Made by a program: the position numbers and the translations under genes. A stretch of 64,000 bases of DNA from Alnus glutinosa (taxonomy: Eukaryota; Streptophyta; Magnoliopsida; Fagales; Betulaceae), in assembly GCF_958979055.1 (NCBI RefSeq), contig NC_084895.1:3245501-3309500 (forward strand). Reading direction: 5' to 3'. Each line of letters starts with the position of its first letter. Positions within the stretch are counted from its first letter, which is position 1. This document shows, piece by piece, positions 12,597-24,030 of the stretch. Below the pieces are notes generated by a model that saw only the letters and a program-made list of their open reading frames with translations, searched no databases and was not told the origin of the DNA.

Positions 12597-13125
12597 GGAT
12601 GAATACGGCTGATCTTTGCCCCCATCATGGGATGAATACCAGATTTGAGTAGACCTAAAATCCGATCCGCTCGTAAGAGATGATGCTCATCCCTACTACC
12701 ATGAATGACCAACAATGGCATATATAAATGCATATGTAGAGGTAGAGTGACTATGAAAGCACCCACTAACTAAGTTTAGAGGATGTAACATGTCAAAATT
12801 ATGGTCTTCTTTAATTTCCATTCAACAAGAAAGCTAGGAATTTGACTGACAGAAACGAAAGTTCTAAATTGATGCCTTGAAATTATTATGTCTACTGAAG
12901 TTTCAATTGTATAACAGTACTGAAGCTTCACGGAAATTTCCATTGCCCTTTTTCATAATTCTATTTTTTCTATTCAATGCAGAGAAATCAATATCCAGCT
13001 CAACTCGACTAGAGAGAAGTATGCCCAACATCTACATCTCAACCTGTCAAACGAGGTGGCTCCTTCAAGGAATGGCATGCAAGAGCTAGCAAAGCAGGGG
13101 GGACATTGTTAAAGATATATATATT

Positions 13126-13239
13126 GGGAAATGGTAGAAAAACTACCGGTGCACAACATGCTCACTCCCCCACTCCCATGTGAGTGACAGAGTGAGGATA
13201 GTGAACTTGTTGTGCACGGTAGTGCAACAATCACTCCCC
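13126..13239. mobile_element. 114-bp MULE-type MITE in copy A
   Basis: Flanked by the 9-bp direct repeat ATATATATT (13117-13125 and 13240-13248), the target size of Mutator-like elements. The ends are inverted repeats: GGGAAATGGTAG...CTACCGGTGCACAAC against the inverse of GTTGTGCACGGTAG...CACTCCCC. Copy B at about 19,985 has the uninterrupted site. The flanking AT repeat makes the exact target length slightly ambiguous. Confidence 0.78.
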
Positions 13240-13277
13240 ATATATATTACAAGGTAATAGGGGAATAGAGTAAAAGG

Positions 13278-13385
13278 AAAATGTTAAAATTATAACTTTC
13301 ACCAAATTATTACACAATCTCAGGCTCCCAATGCGCCTTGAGGTTGTGCAATAGTTAGGTGGAAGTTTTATATGTATCATGGCCC
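13278..13385. mobile_element. short MITE in copy A
   Basis: About 108 bp, absent from copy B and flanked by the direct repeat AGAGTAAAAGG (13267-13277 and 13387-13397). Inner inverted similarity is visible between AACTTTCACCAAATTATT near the left end and the inverse of AGTTAGGTGGAAGTT near the right end. The long flanking repeat suggests a 9-bp or larger duplication, but the precise ends are uncertain. Confidence 0.6.
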
Positions 13386-13528
13386 TAGAGTAAAAGGTTG
13401 GAGAAAAGATGTGCTAGTTAGGGCCTAGGGGAGAAAAGACGTTACTAGACTCCCAAAAGTAATTCTTAGCTCGTAGGCCTGCACCGAAAGGGAATAAAAG
13501 ATATGCCAGTGGGGGTGGATATTGAATA

Positions 13529-14608
13529 GAGAGCCCCTTTATCAGGCCAAGGCAGAAAACAAGGGTTTTCTGCTCACCAATTACATTTTGACACGTCATC
13601 TAAAAAAAAAAAAACTCAAAAATTTCAATTGCTGTTAAAACACAGGATCTTTTGCCCAATTTCTCCCTCAAAGAAGTTGAGAAGAAAGAGACCGCTCCTG
13701 CCCAAGCAGACATTCTGCCACAGCTCGGCCGGACGCCGCCGGCACCGCCCAGGCCAGACCACGCCGCCAACGCCCGTTATGGACCCGCTACCACCGATCG
13801 GGTCGGAACACCAGCCAGGCCAAAACCAACGGCACAGAACGTTGCTCCCCCGACGTGGGTCTGGATGCTGCCGGCACCGCCCAGGCCAGAACACGCCGCC
13901 AACTCACTAGTCGGAACACGCCACCGAACGCTGCTCCTCCTACGGATCGACGTCCACCCGGCCGACGGAATGGTTGGCCCGAAGGCCACCCCCAAGTTCG
14001 GGCCAACCCCAGACCTCGGGGGTGGCCACGCGGCCTCCCCATGGACTGGGGGTAGCCGCGCGGCCACCCCCCAGTGGTCCGGGGTGGCCGCACAAGGCCT
14101 GGGGTGGCCATCGGGCTAACCCTAGATGGATCTAGGGTTGGCCTGAAGGCCACCCCTAGACCCCAGGGATGGCCGCGCAGCCGCCCTATGGACCGAGGGT
14201 AGCCGCGTGGCCACCCCCAGTGGCCGAGGGTGGCCGCGCAGCCACCCCCGACCAACTTTGGGTCCAAGAAGTTGCCGATCCGTTCGTCTTCTCCTTCCCG
14301 TACAGGGACTACCCACCACGTTCATCTTCTCCTTCGAGTTCCGACGCCGTGGAGTTGCTGATCCGGCCGTGAAGTTGCCGCCGAGCTCGAGGTCCGGCGT
14401 GGCCACATGGGGCAGTGGCTGGGAGGAGGATTTTTGGTTTTTGTTTTTCTAAAGACAAAGAGTGAAGGAAGGAGGATGATCCGGTGTTTTTGCCTACAAT
14501 TACATTTTTATGTTTTTTTTGTTTCATGCTGATATGTCAACTTGCTATTGGTGGGCAAAAAGGCAAAAAGGTGGTGGTTTTTGCCACCACCGAATATAAG
14601 TTATTCTC
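13529..14608. mobile_element. Pack-MULE-like element with GC-rich cargo
   Basis: A 1,080-bp insertion flanked by the 9-bp direct repeat TATTGAATA (13520-13528 and 14609-14617). Both ends begin GAGA. Their subterminal regions share CACCAAT followed by TTGACA-type sequence in inverted orientation, and each end carries a small hairpin. The interior at about 13,640-14,440 is strikingly GC-rich against an AT-rich background. Copy B at about 20,180-20,188 shows the empty site. No transposase is present, so mobility would depend on another element. The cargo contains open frames on both strands, but they are repetitive (Gly/Arg/Pro/Trp-rich) and match no family I recognise. Confidence 0.8.
13738..14250. 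repeat. GC-rich internal repeats in the MULE cargo
   Basis: A 34-bp segment at 13,738-13,771 recurs nearly unchanged at about 13,870-13,903. From about 14,020 to 14,250, palindromic GGTGGCCGCGCGGCCACC-like motifs repeat several times, so both strands read as repeated Trp-Pro-Arg-Gly-type peptides. This makes the open frames there likely to be by-products of base composition. Confidence 0.65.
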
Positions 14609-14660
14609 TATTGAATATTGGAGCCTTGGAGGAAATCTCCTCATTGAAACCTCTTTATTA

Positions 14661-14890
14661 GAGCATTATTTTACTATATATTCAAAAGAGTTAAAAACAA
14701 AATTATTTATTTATTTATTTTGGAAAAAACAACTTTTTCGGCTTTGCTATTTTAGCTATTTATTTTTAACAATTCATTAAATATTTTTTTTTAACGATTT
14801 CTTTATTATTTTTCTAATAACATTTATATATTTTTTTAGTAAACTCACCAAACAAAAATCATTCGTTTGATGAGTTTACCAGAAATGCTC
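14661..14890. mobile_element. GAGCATT Tourist-like MITE (copy A member)
   Basis: Starts TTAGAGCATTATTTTACT and ends with the inverse AGTTTACCAGAAATGCTCTAA. Equivalent elements lie at 20,231-20,459 (copy B) and, truncated, from 23,151 (copy C), so it was present before the segment was triplicated. Confidence 0.7.
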
Positions 14891-14961
14891 TAACAAGGGT
14901 TTAAAAAACTTTTAGGCGCTGAACATCGATTCGCCCTTAGTCTTAGACCAAGCTACGTAAC

Positions 14962-14964
<3 letters not shown>

Positions 14965-15030
<66 letters not shown>
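14965..15030. repeat. (AT)n microsatellite
   Basis: Uninterrupted AT dinucleotide run of about 65 bp inside copy A. Copy B has a T run at the equivalent place. Confidence 0.9.
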
Positions 15031-15032
<2 letters not shown>

Positions 15033-15126
15033 CTTAATTTCCTTTACAACTAAGTTTTTCTTCCTGATAGACGCACCCAGGCAAGGCAGTACTACGTGCT
15101 AGACAGTGGTGACCAACCAGCCAGTA

Positions 15127-15526
15127 AAAGCATTATTAGTAGTCTCACCAAATTCTACTAACTAAAATAGTTAAAAGTGAATTTTTTCTATTTTATCAAT
15201 CAACTTTTTTAAAGCACACTCAACTTCATCATTTTAACTATCCATGATCACTATTTTATTTATAAAATAGTTTTCAAAATGGAAGTTGTGTGTAATGCAT
15301 GAGAGATAAATAAAATAAAAATGAAGACACAGAAAATTTTGATTGTTTTTTTATTGTTTTGATGAGTGAATAGTGCTCACTATTGGTAGTGAGTGTTGTT
15401 CACTCCCATTTTTTTTTTTTACAAAATTGATGAGGCTGCTTCGGATTTATTTTGGACCATTTCAACAAGTTGGCTTACAAAAATAATCAAAATATTATTT
15501 TAGTGAGTTTACTAAGAATACTATAA
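15127..15526. mobile_element. Tourist-like MITE, second family member (copy A)
   Basis: Begins GCATTATTAGTAGTCTCACC and ends with the imperfect inverse of TATAGTATTCTTAGTAAAC. It is related to the element at 9,312-9,963 and shared with copies B (about 20,658-21,115) and C (about 23,543-23,940). Confidence 0.68.
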
Positions 15527-15855
15527 GGTTAACAAATGTGTTATGTACCATTTCATAATTTTCATGCAATATAAAGTGATTGATGTAATATAAAATATAA
15601 AATTAATTATTTGGTGTGTTAGATAATGATGAAGCCATTGTGCTAGCTAGAGCAATTCCCCTCCCCCTCCACATAAAGCCAAGCCAAGTTGATTGAAAAT
15701 GTGTGATAAATTCTAAACAGATTTTATATATAGTTTTGAAAAACAAAAACAAAATACAAATAATAAAACACCATTGTCCAAAGACTAAACCAGCGCACGT
15801 GCCAACCCGCTAATCATGGCGCGTAAGACAAAAAGCCCTAAAAAACAAACCCAAC

Positions 15856-17893
15856 CCAACGTTCACTCCTTTTTCTTCTTCTTCTTCTTCTTTTTTTTTT
15901 TTTTTTTTTAGATAACGTTCCCTCCATTTTATCTACGCTTTTTCCTCCTTTGTAAGACTTTTGTCTGCAGACAACTTTATATCTCCTTGGGACCCTCCCT
16001 CCAACTCGTTATAAAATATTTTTTTCAACTCATTATCTAATTAAACCAAAACCAAAACCAAAATCAAACTATAATAGCAGAACTCGCAATCCCTCGTGAG
16101 CCATGGCTGAAAACCACAAAAAAAAAATAAAAAAATAAAAAAATGTTATATGACTGTTTATCGATTGAATTTGTCTGTGTTGTTACGTGCAATAATATTG
16201 AATTAAAAAAAAAAAAAATCAAATCACAAATTTATGTGATTCCATTATGCGTTTACATTAATAGGAATGCGACTATGCGAATATCCGCAATTGCAATTAT
16301 GTTTTGAGATGTGTCTTAATAGTTATATATATATATATTGAGAGGGTCTTAATAGTTATATTAAGACACTTTCATCCACACAAACTAGACAACAATAACA
16401 AAAATCCGGCCCCAATCTATATGAGAGTATGAACGGCCTCATTTGTTCGGACAGATATTTAAGACCTATCTAAATAGGGAATTTTATTTTACTGTCCCGA
16501 TCTCGACCGGATAAAAAGTACGCTCATTTTATCCATTTAAACTAATGAATTAAGTCACCATTTTATCCATTTATTCTAAAGAAAAATACCCATAATCATT
16601 GCTTAAAGAAAGCCCGCGATGGGTTCTAGTACAATTTATCATTAGAAAAAGTGATCATACACTAAATAATTACTTTAGGCTCATTCAAGCAGCCCCTACT
16701 TGAAAAATGAACAAATGCTACAAACCTGTCACACAGTACGTATTCGAATGACCTTCACCCTTGAACCATCATCGATCCAAATGGGATTTTACCCTCGGCC
16801 ATTCCATCAATTGATGAATGCTTTAATTTTCATGAAAAATCATGTACTAAAACCAAGAAAACATGTTTACAACATGAAGAAGCTGCAAATCAGAATTAGT
16901 ACATATTGTTATGTCCAAATATCCTGACGTTTACATTTCCTTTAGAGGGAGGGCAGTAAACTAAAAAATAAAAATAAAAAATTACCCATTGAGCCATATA
17001 CATCTGGAATAAGTCAACAAAACGGTGAATCCCAGCCTGTTTTGGAACAAAAATCACTATCTCTCATGACAGGAAGAAGCAAGGTTCCAGCACTATATCA
17101 CAAATCATTTTTTCCACTAATTAACACTGAACTGGAAAAAAAAAAAAAAAAAAAAAAACGAAATTGTTTATCAAATTTAATTTGGAAAGCTCCGAAATTT
17201 GAAGGTATTCATGAAATCTATTATTTTTCAATTTTAAACATAAATTCCATGTACAAAACATCAATCATCATTTATTCACCGTCATTTAGAACATAAATTG
17301 TAGGTGAGTAACTATAGTATCTCGAGTTCCAACTTCAACTTCATTTGTAGCTTAATTGGGAAGTCTTTAATTAAGATATATATGTACAAAACAAGTAATA
17401 AGAAATGTTACAAAACACATCAAAAATTCAGAATACGCACTTGCCTTTAAGAACAAGATATACGGATAAAAAAAAGAGAAACAAGCAACCTGCTTCTATC
17501 TTTTTTATTTTTATTTTTTTTTTCTCCTGTTGTATCTTTAATTTTAACTTTCCAACAACCTTCTCTACCAAAGAACACTTTCGCGTTGATAGTAGCCTTC
17601 CTTTACTTTTTGTAACTAAATGACTCCACAACTTATTACGTTTCTGAGACCTCCCATCAATTGATTCATTACAAATGGAATATGCACCTGGAATGTGATG
17701 AGAAGGTAGACTACTTAGACTGCTTTCACCCCTTAACCCATTATGAAGCAATTTCTCCTTTTAACATATGTACACAAGTCTTTATCGTCATATAGATTTC
17801 ATTGTCTTCTGATGCGATAAATGCTACTTTAGAAAATTCATTGCACAGATCTTCATATTTTTGTGCTTTACACTCAAATCGTCATAACTACTC
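15856..17893. other. spacer between copies A and B, no gene seen
   Basis: AT-rich DNA with pyrimidine tracts near 15,870-15,910, A runs near 16,205 and 17,135, and short AT microsatellites. I see no supported protein frame before the FAR1-related fragment. Confidence 0.5.
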
Positions 17894-18645
17894 TTAACGA
17901 TGGTATACTTTCGTTACCCATTTGAAGGGCAATTCTTTCACATTTTGTACCAAGGTGAGAACAATAAGGGCATGTTTGCACTTGAATCCTCTAAATTCAA
18001 ACAATTTACAAGTGCATTTCACCTCACATTCCTTGTCATTAAAATAAACAAAATACTTTACTTGTTTTTTGAAGTTATCAGTAAGTCTTACAAAACTATC
18101 AACTTCATACGAAGAAATTGTACATTCGCATTTCAGTAGGGATGCAAAACAAATCATGAATCTACTAAATTCCTCTCGATCTTCTTTGAACTTTTCATTT
18201 GTATAAATACCTTGAAGTTGATGCTCAATAGAATTAAGAGTTATGCATGGAATCATTTTATTAAACGAACTAAAATCAGCTAGACACTCGTGCGTTGTCA
18301 ACCATTCTCATCAAATCATATCATAATCCCCAACAAATTTTTTCAACGGGGTACTTGGCCCGATATAACCATAAAAAAAGACATTCATACTCTCATTTCG
18401 TTGTATAGTGGACATTCCGGCCCAAAATGTACCTTTCACATATGCTGATACCCATTGATACCGCTCACCATATAATTGAAACAACCATGCATTCTCTTGA
18501 AGATTATAGCTCTCAACTACTTGTTTCCATCTTTTTTCAAATTCATCACAAGTGAAAGAGTCATATATACAACTAAATAGAGCACCCTTAAAGTTCTTTT
18601 ATTGGGAGTGTGATACAAGCTTGTGCGGAAGTTTACGCACCCTTA
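17894..18645 (-). pseudogene. FAR1-related (FRS) protein fragment, MULE-derived
   Basis: Reading the minus strand from about 18,645 gives KLPHKLVSHS, a stop, then NFKGALFSCIYDSFTCDEFE, WLFQLYGERYQWV and GTFWAGMSTIQRNESMN, the end of the MULE transposase-like domain in FHY3/FAR1-type proteins. Two adjacent TGA codons then interrupt the frame near 18,311-18,316. It continues as FNKMIPCITLNSIEHQLQ and then the SWIM zinc finger, CTCKLFEFRGFKCKHALIVL, with the C-x-C...C-x-H pattern. Live members are nuclear transcription regulators of about 700-850 residues. This one has lost its N-terminal FAR1 domain, ends just after the SWIM finger and has three stops. Its upstream end abuts copy B of the triplicated segment. 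It could also be a relic of a Mutator-like transposon. Confidence 0.82.
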
Positions 18646-19143
18646 AAGTTCGTTTGTTTTTGTTTTTGTATTTTGTATTTTGGTTTTTTTTTTTTTTTTT
18701 CACTCTTAGTACTAGTGGCTCTTGTTCTTTTCTTGAAGGCATTTTCAAGTTCCTCTTTTTCTATGTGGCTGAAGTGTATGTTCATGATTAGTAACAAGGG
18801 TCTCCTGGTTTAATTTGCAAGTAAAAACCCTGTAATTGCTTTGGTTTCTTGATTAAATTATCCCTTCAAGGCATAATCATTCATTGATAGTTAGATTTCT
18901 CTATGTATTCTACGACTCATGATTTTTTGTTTTGTTTTGTTTTTTTTTTTTTTTTTTTCTATCTTTTTTCTTGGCCGCAAAATCTTTCTTGGTAAGTATG
19001 ATTGTTAGACTATATAAGTCCTATAAAGCTCACGGGTTAAACGAACGGGACCAAAAAAATACGACAAGTGAACACGGCTAATCTCTGCCCCTATCATAGG
19101 GTGAATACCAGATCTGAGTAGACCTAAAATCTACTCGTAAGAG

Positions 19144-19532
19144 CACTAGCAGCAGATTCTTAACCATTTTTCCTATATTTAGGGAACAAAACTACTTTTT
19201 GCTTCCCTATAAAAAAAATACCCCACAATAGATTCCCTTACTTTTTCCTATATCAATTAAATTTTATTTTTTTACTCTTATTTTATTCTTTTTCTCTCTT
19301 TCCTACTTTTTCTCTCTTCCCTATATCAATTAATTATACTTCTTTTTTATTAAAATAATACGTAGGGAATAAATAGTAGACATGTATACATAGGGAATCA
19401 CTATTCATTCCTAACTCCCTCATCTAAATATAGGGCATCTGCTGTGGGAGGTTTTTTGATGTTTTTCATGAAATTTTCCCTAAATATAGGGAAGGGAACC
19501 AATATAGGGTAACTGCTACTAGTGCTCTAAGA
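19144..19532. mobile_element. MITE private to copy B
   Basis: About 390 bp between TAAGAGCACTAGCAGCAG and the inverse CTGCTACTAGTGCTCTAA. TAAGAG flanks the left and right sides. Interior short motifs such as CCCTATATTTAGGG and TATAGGGAA recur in both orientations. The same site in copy A (about 12,673) is uninterrupted. No coding capacity. Confidence 0.72.
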
Positions 19533-20230
19533 GATGGTGCTTACCCCTACTACTATGAATGACCGGCAATGGCATATATAAATGCATATGTAGAGGTAGA
19601 GTGACTATGAAAGCACCCACTAACTAAGTTTAGAAGATGTAATATGTCAAAATTATGGTCTTCTTTAATTTCCATTCAGCAAGAAAGCTAAGAATTTGAC
19701 TGACAGAAACGAAAGTTCTAAATTGATGCCTTGAACTTATTATGCCTATTGAAGTTTCAATTGTATAACAGTACTGAAGCTTCACAGAAATTTCCATGCC
19801 CTTTTCATAATTCTTTTTTTTTTTTTTTTTTTTTTTCTATTCAATGCAGAGAAATCAATATATATCCAGCTCAACTCGACTAGAGAGAAGTTAGCCCTAC
19901 ATCTACATCTCAATGGTCAAACGAGGTGGCTCCTTCAAGGAAAAGCATGCAAGAGCTAGGAAAGCAGGGGGAAATTGTTAAAGATATATATATTACAAGG
20001 TAATAGGAGAATAGAGGAAAAGGTTGGAGAAATTATAGGGGAGAAAAGACGTTACTAGATTCCCAAAAGTAATTCTTAGCTTGTAGGCCTGCAAGCGCTG
20101 AGAGAGGAAAGACGAGCTAGAGACAACTTGTGTCTGATTCACACCGAAAGGGAAGAAAAGATATGCCAGTGGGGGTGAATATTGAAATCGGAGCCTCGGA
20201 GGAAATCTCCTCATTGAAACCCCTTTTTTA

Positions 20231-20459
20231 GAGCATTATTTTACTATATATTCAAAAGAGTTAAAAACAAAATTATTTATTTATTTATTTTGTAAAAAAC
20301 AACCTTTCCGGCTTTATTATTTTAACTATTTATTTTTAACAATTCATTAAATATTTTTTTAATGATTTCTTTATTATTTTTTCTAATAACATTTATATTT
20401 TCTTTTAGTAAACTCACTTAACAATAATCATTCATTTGATGAGTTTACTAGAAATGCCC
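20231..20459. mobile_element. GAGCATT Tourist-like MITE (copy B member)
   Basis: Aligns with 14,661-14,890 over its whole length with scattered substitutions. The right-hand end is GAAATGCCCT, mutated from GAAATGCTCT. Confidence 0.68.
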
Positions 20460-20657
20460 TAACAGGAATTTAAAAAACTTTTAAGAGCGGAACGTCGATT
20501 CGCCCCTAGTCATAAACCGAGTCACATAACTTTATATGTTCTTTTTTTTTTTTTTTTTTCTTAATTTCCTTTACAACTATATATGTTTTTCTTCCTGATA
20601 GACCTACCCAAGCAAGGCAGTACTACATGATAGACCGTGGTGACCAACCAGTCAATA

Positions 20658-21115
20658 AGAACATTATTAGTAGCCTCACCAAATTTTATTAGCAAAAATA
20701 GTTAAAAGTGAATTTTTTCTATTTTATCCATCAACTTTTTTAAAGTACACTCAACAGCTCCATCATTTTAACTATTCACGGTCACTATTTTATTTAAATA
20801 ATATTTTTCAAAATGAAAATTGTGTGTAATGCAAGAGAGATAAATAAAATAAAAATGAAGACACCTAAAATTTTGATTGTTTTTTATTGTTTTAGTGAGA
20901 TAGTTCTCACTATTGTTGGTGAGTACTGTTCACTCGCCATTTTTTTTTCCCCACAAAATTTATGAGGCTGCTTAAAACTCATTTTGAACCATTTCAACAA
21001 ATTGATTTACAAAAATAATTGAGGTTGCTTGAAACTCATTTTGAACCATTTTAACAAAATGACTTACAAAAATAATCAAAATGTTATTTTGATGAATCTA
21101 CTAAGAATATTATAA
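20658..21115. mobile_element. Tourist-like MITE, second family (copy B member)
   Basis: Same family as 15,127-15,526. It is longer because an internal 60-bp stretch beginning at the GAGGCTGCTT motif is tandemly repeated near 20,960-21,070. Confidence 0.66.
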
Positions 21116-21769
21116 GATTAACAAATGTGTCATGTACCATTTTATAATTTCATTGAATACAAAGTGAAAGTGATTAATGTAATATAAAGTTAATTATTTG
21201 GTGTGCTGGATAATCTCCCTCCGATCCCCCATCCCAAAGCCAAGCCAACCCCACCCAAGTGGATTGAAACGTGTGATAAATTCTAAACAGATTTTATATA
21301 TATAGTTGAGTCAAACAAAAACAAAACTAAATAGAAATAATAAAACCCCATTGTCCAAAGTCTAAAGCAGCGCACGTGCCAACCCGCTAATCACGGCGCG
21401 TAAGACAAAAGGCCCTAAAAAAGCCTTTACCAACTCTAAAAAAGCCTTTACCGCTAATGAAAACTTGTTGGAGTAGGTTGCGGCTAGCGATGGTGACTAG
21501 AGGCAATAGGCGACGGTATATCAACCGGCAATTATATTTTTATTAGGGGCGATTATATTTTTATTCTATGTTTCTTAGTTAATCTTTTCTTTTTCTTTTT
21601 TCCACTTTGATAATGCTTTGATATTGGGTACACCCTTCTTTCTTTCTTTCGTTTCCTCTCTTTTTGTAGAGTAAATCTTCATAACCTAATGGCTTATAAC
21701 AACCAGCAAAATTTGACATTGTGGAATTTCTTATTTGTCGAAAAGCTTTTGGGATAAGTAATGATTTAA

Positions 21770-22008
21770 GGACAAAAATTTCTTACAAATCGGTTTGTAG
21801 AAATTTTCATACAATCCACGTATAAGATTAACATGTGTCCTTTAAACATGTGATAAACATATATTTTTTTATTAATGCTATTAAAAAAGCATGTGAAAAA
21901 TATATGCTATTAAAACATATGTTTCTCATATGCCAAGGGACATATGTCAATCTTATATGTGAGTTATATAAAATTTTCTACAAACCGATTTGTAGGAAAT
22001 TTTTGTCC
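21770..22008. mobile_element. 239-bp MULE-type MITE
   Basis: Perfect 9-bp target duplication ATGATTTAA (21761-21769 and 22009-22017). The ends are near-perfect inverted repeats starting GGACAAAAATTTC and containing ATCGGTTTGTAG. A sister copy lies at 33,707-33,945 in a receptor-kinase intron and a partial one near 36,080-36,110. Confidence 0.85.
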
Positions 22009-22265
22009 ATGATTTAATATGGTATTAGAGTCAAAGGTCCTGAGTTCGAACTCTGTCTCCTTCATTTACCTTCCATTTCAATTGAATATTTTATATGTTG
22101 GGATCTAACTATTGCACTATTTCACAAACAGCCAACAAAGTAGTCCTCTTTTAATTTTGGCCATTTTTCACTATGTGATTTTGCCTGTTATTTGTTTATT
22201 TGTTTGTTTTTGTATTTGTATTTTGTATTTTGTTTTTTGTTTTTTGTTTTTTGTTTTTTGTTTTT

Positions 22266-24030
22266 TCACTCTTAGTACTAGTGGCTCTAGTTCTTTTCTT
22301 GAAGGCATTTTCAAGTGTATGTTCATGATCAGTAACAAGGGTCTCTTGGTTTAATTTGCGAGTAAAAACCCTGCAATTGCTTTGGTTTCTTGATTAAATT
22401 ATCACTTCAAGGCATAATAGTTCATTGATAGTTAGATTTCTCTATGTATTCTATAACTCCTTTTTTTTTTTTTTTTTTTTTTTCTATCTTTTTTCTTGGC
22501 CCTGAAATCTTTCTTGGTAAGTACGATTGTTAGACTTTATAAGACCTATAAAGCTCACAGGTTAAACGAAGGGGACCAAAAAAATACGTCGAGCGAATAC
22601 GGCTAATCTCTGCCCCCATGATCATGGGGTGAATACGAGTAGACCTACAATCTACTCGGAAGAGATAATGCTCACCCCTACTACCATGAATGACCGGCAA
22701 TGGCATATGTAAATGCACATGTACAGGTAGAGTGAATATGAAAGCACCCACTAAGTAAGTTTAGAAGATGTAACATGTCAAAATTATGGTCTTCTTTAAT
22801 TTCCATTCAGCAAGAAAGCTAGGAATTTGACTACATAAACAAACGTTCTAAATTGATGCCTTGAACTTATGCCTAGTAAAGTTTCAATTGTATAACACTG
22901 AAGCTTCACGGAAATTTCCATTGCCTTTTTTCATAATTCTAATTTTTTTTTTTTTTATTAAATTTAATCTCTCTGTTCAATGCATAGAAATCAATATCCA
23001 GCTCGACTCCTTCAAGAAATGGCAATTCTTAGCTTGTAGACCTGCACCGAAAGGGAAGAAAAGAAATGCCAGTGGGGGTGGATATTGACTATTGGAGGTG
23101 GATCGATATTGAATATAGGAGGGACTCTCCTCATTGAAACCCCTTTATTAGAGCATTATTTTACTATTAAAAAAAAAAGTTAAAAACAAAATTATTTATG
23201 TATTTATTTTTGGCTATTATTATTTTAAACAATTCTTTCGGCTTTACCATTTTAGCTATTTATTTTTAACAATTCTTTAAATAATTTTTTTTCAACGATT
23301 TCTTTATTATTTTTCTAATAACATTTATATTTTTAAATTCAAATCTTTTCTTAATGGTCATTTTTTTTTTAATATTTGTCTTATTCTAATGATTATATTT
23401 TTAAAATTTGTCTTTTCTTAACGGTCATATTTTTATATATTTTTTATCTTAATTTCCTTTACAACTATGTTTTTCTTCCTAATAGACCCACCCGGGCAAG
23501 GCAGTACTATGTGATAAACCATGGTGACCAACCAGCCAATAAGAGCATTATTAGTAGTCTCACCAAATTTTATTAACCAAAATAATTAAAAGTCACTTTT
23601 TTCTATTTTAGCTATCCACTTTTTTTAAAGCACACTCAATAGCCCTACCATTTTAATTATCCGCAATCACTATTTTATTTAAATAATATTTTTTAAAATA
23701 GAGGTTGTGTTTGATATATGAGAGATAAATAAAATAAAATAAAAATTTTGATTATTTTTTATTGTTTTAGCGAGTGAATAGTGCTCACTATTGTTGGTGA
23801 GTACCGTTCACTAACCATTTTTTTTTTTTTTTACAAAATTAATGAGGCTACTTGGGACTCATTTTGGCCCATTTCAATAAATTGGCTTACAAAAATAACC
23901 AAAAAGCTATTTTGATGAATCTATTAAAATTGCTATAAGGTTAACAAATATGCCATGTACCATTCCATAATTTCCATGCAATACAAAGTGATTGATGTAA
24001 TAGAATGTTAACTATTTGGCGTGTTGGGTA
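22266..24030 (+). repeat. triplicated segment, copy C
   Basis: Begins at the same CACTCTTAGTACTAGTGGCT block and keeps the order of A and B, with deletions. The stretch between the CACGGAAATTTCC block and the CCAGTGGGGGTG block is shortened, and the first MITE is truncated near 23,335. The segment ends by about 24,030 in A-rich DNA. Confidence 0.75.
23543..23940. mobile_element. Tourist-like MITE, second family (copy C member)
   Basis: Starts GAGCATTATTAGTAGTCTC and ends near the inverse of TATAGCAATTTTAATAG. Same family as 15,127-15,526. Confidence 0.66.

Larger units (their letters stand above)
12207..15855 (+). repeat. triplicated segment, copy A
   Basis: Starts at CACTCTTAGTACTAGTGGCT and ends near GCGCGTAAGACAAAAAGCCC. 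The same order of sequence blocks appears in copy B (about 18,701-21,420) and copy C (about 22,266-24,030). Copy A is the longest because it carries extra insertions at 13,126-13,239, about 13,278-13,385 and 13,529-14,608. None of the shared sequence shows a convincing protein frame, so it may be noncoding or a nonautonomous element of unknown type. Confidence 0.8.
18701..21420 (+). repeat. triplicated segment, copy B
   Basis: Starts at CACTCTTAGTACTAGTGGCT and follows copy A through the GAGCATT MITE, the second MITE and the final GCGCACGTGCCAACCCGCTA block. It lacks the three insertions of copy A. It has its own private insertion at about 19,144-19,532, which has inverted ends (AGAGCACTAGCAGCAG / the inverse of CTGCTACTAGTGCTCT) and is absent from A and C. 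Confidence 0.8.

Noticed and set aside
13788..14267. Long open frames (up to 159 codons) on both strands of the GC-rich block
   Set aside because: Several frames are open at once, the peptides are short repeats of Gly/Arg/Trp/Pro, and they follow the DNA palindromes. They look like composition effects, not genes.
22021..22065. tRNA-like B box (GAGTTCGAACTC) suggesting a SINE
   Set aside because: The A box and the rest of a tRNA-related head are not convincing, and there is no clear tail or target duplication. Similar wording occurs in the kinase intron near 27,750, but it is too degenerate.
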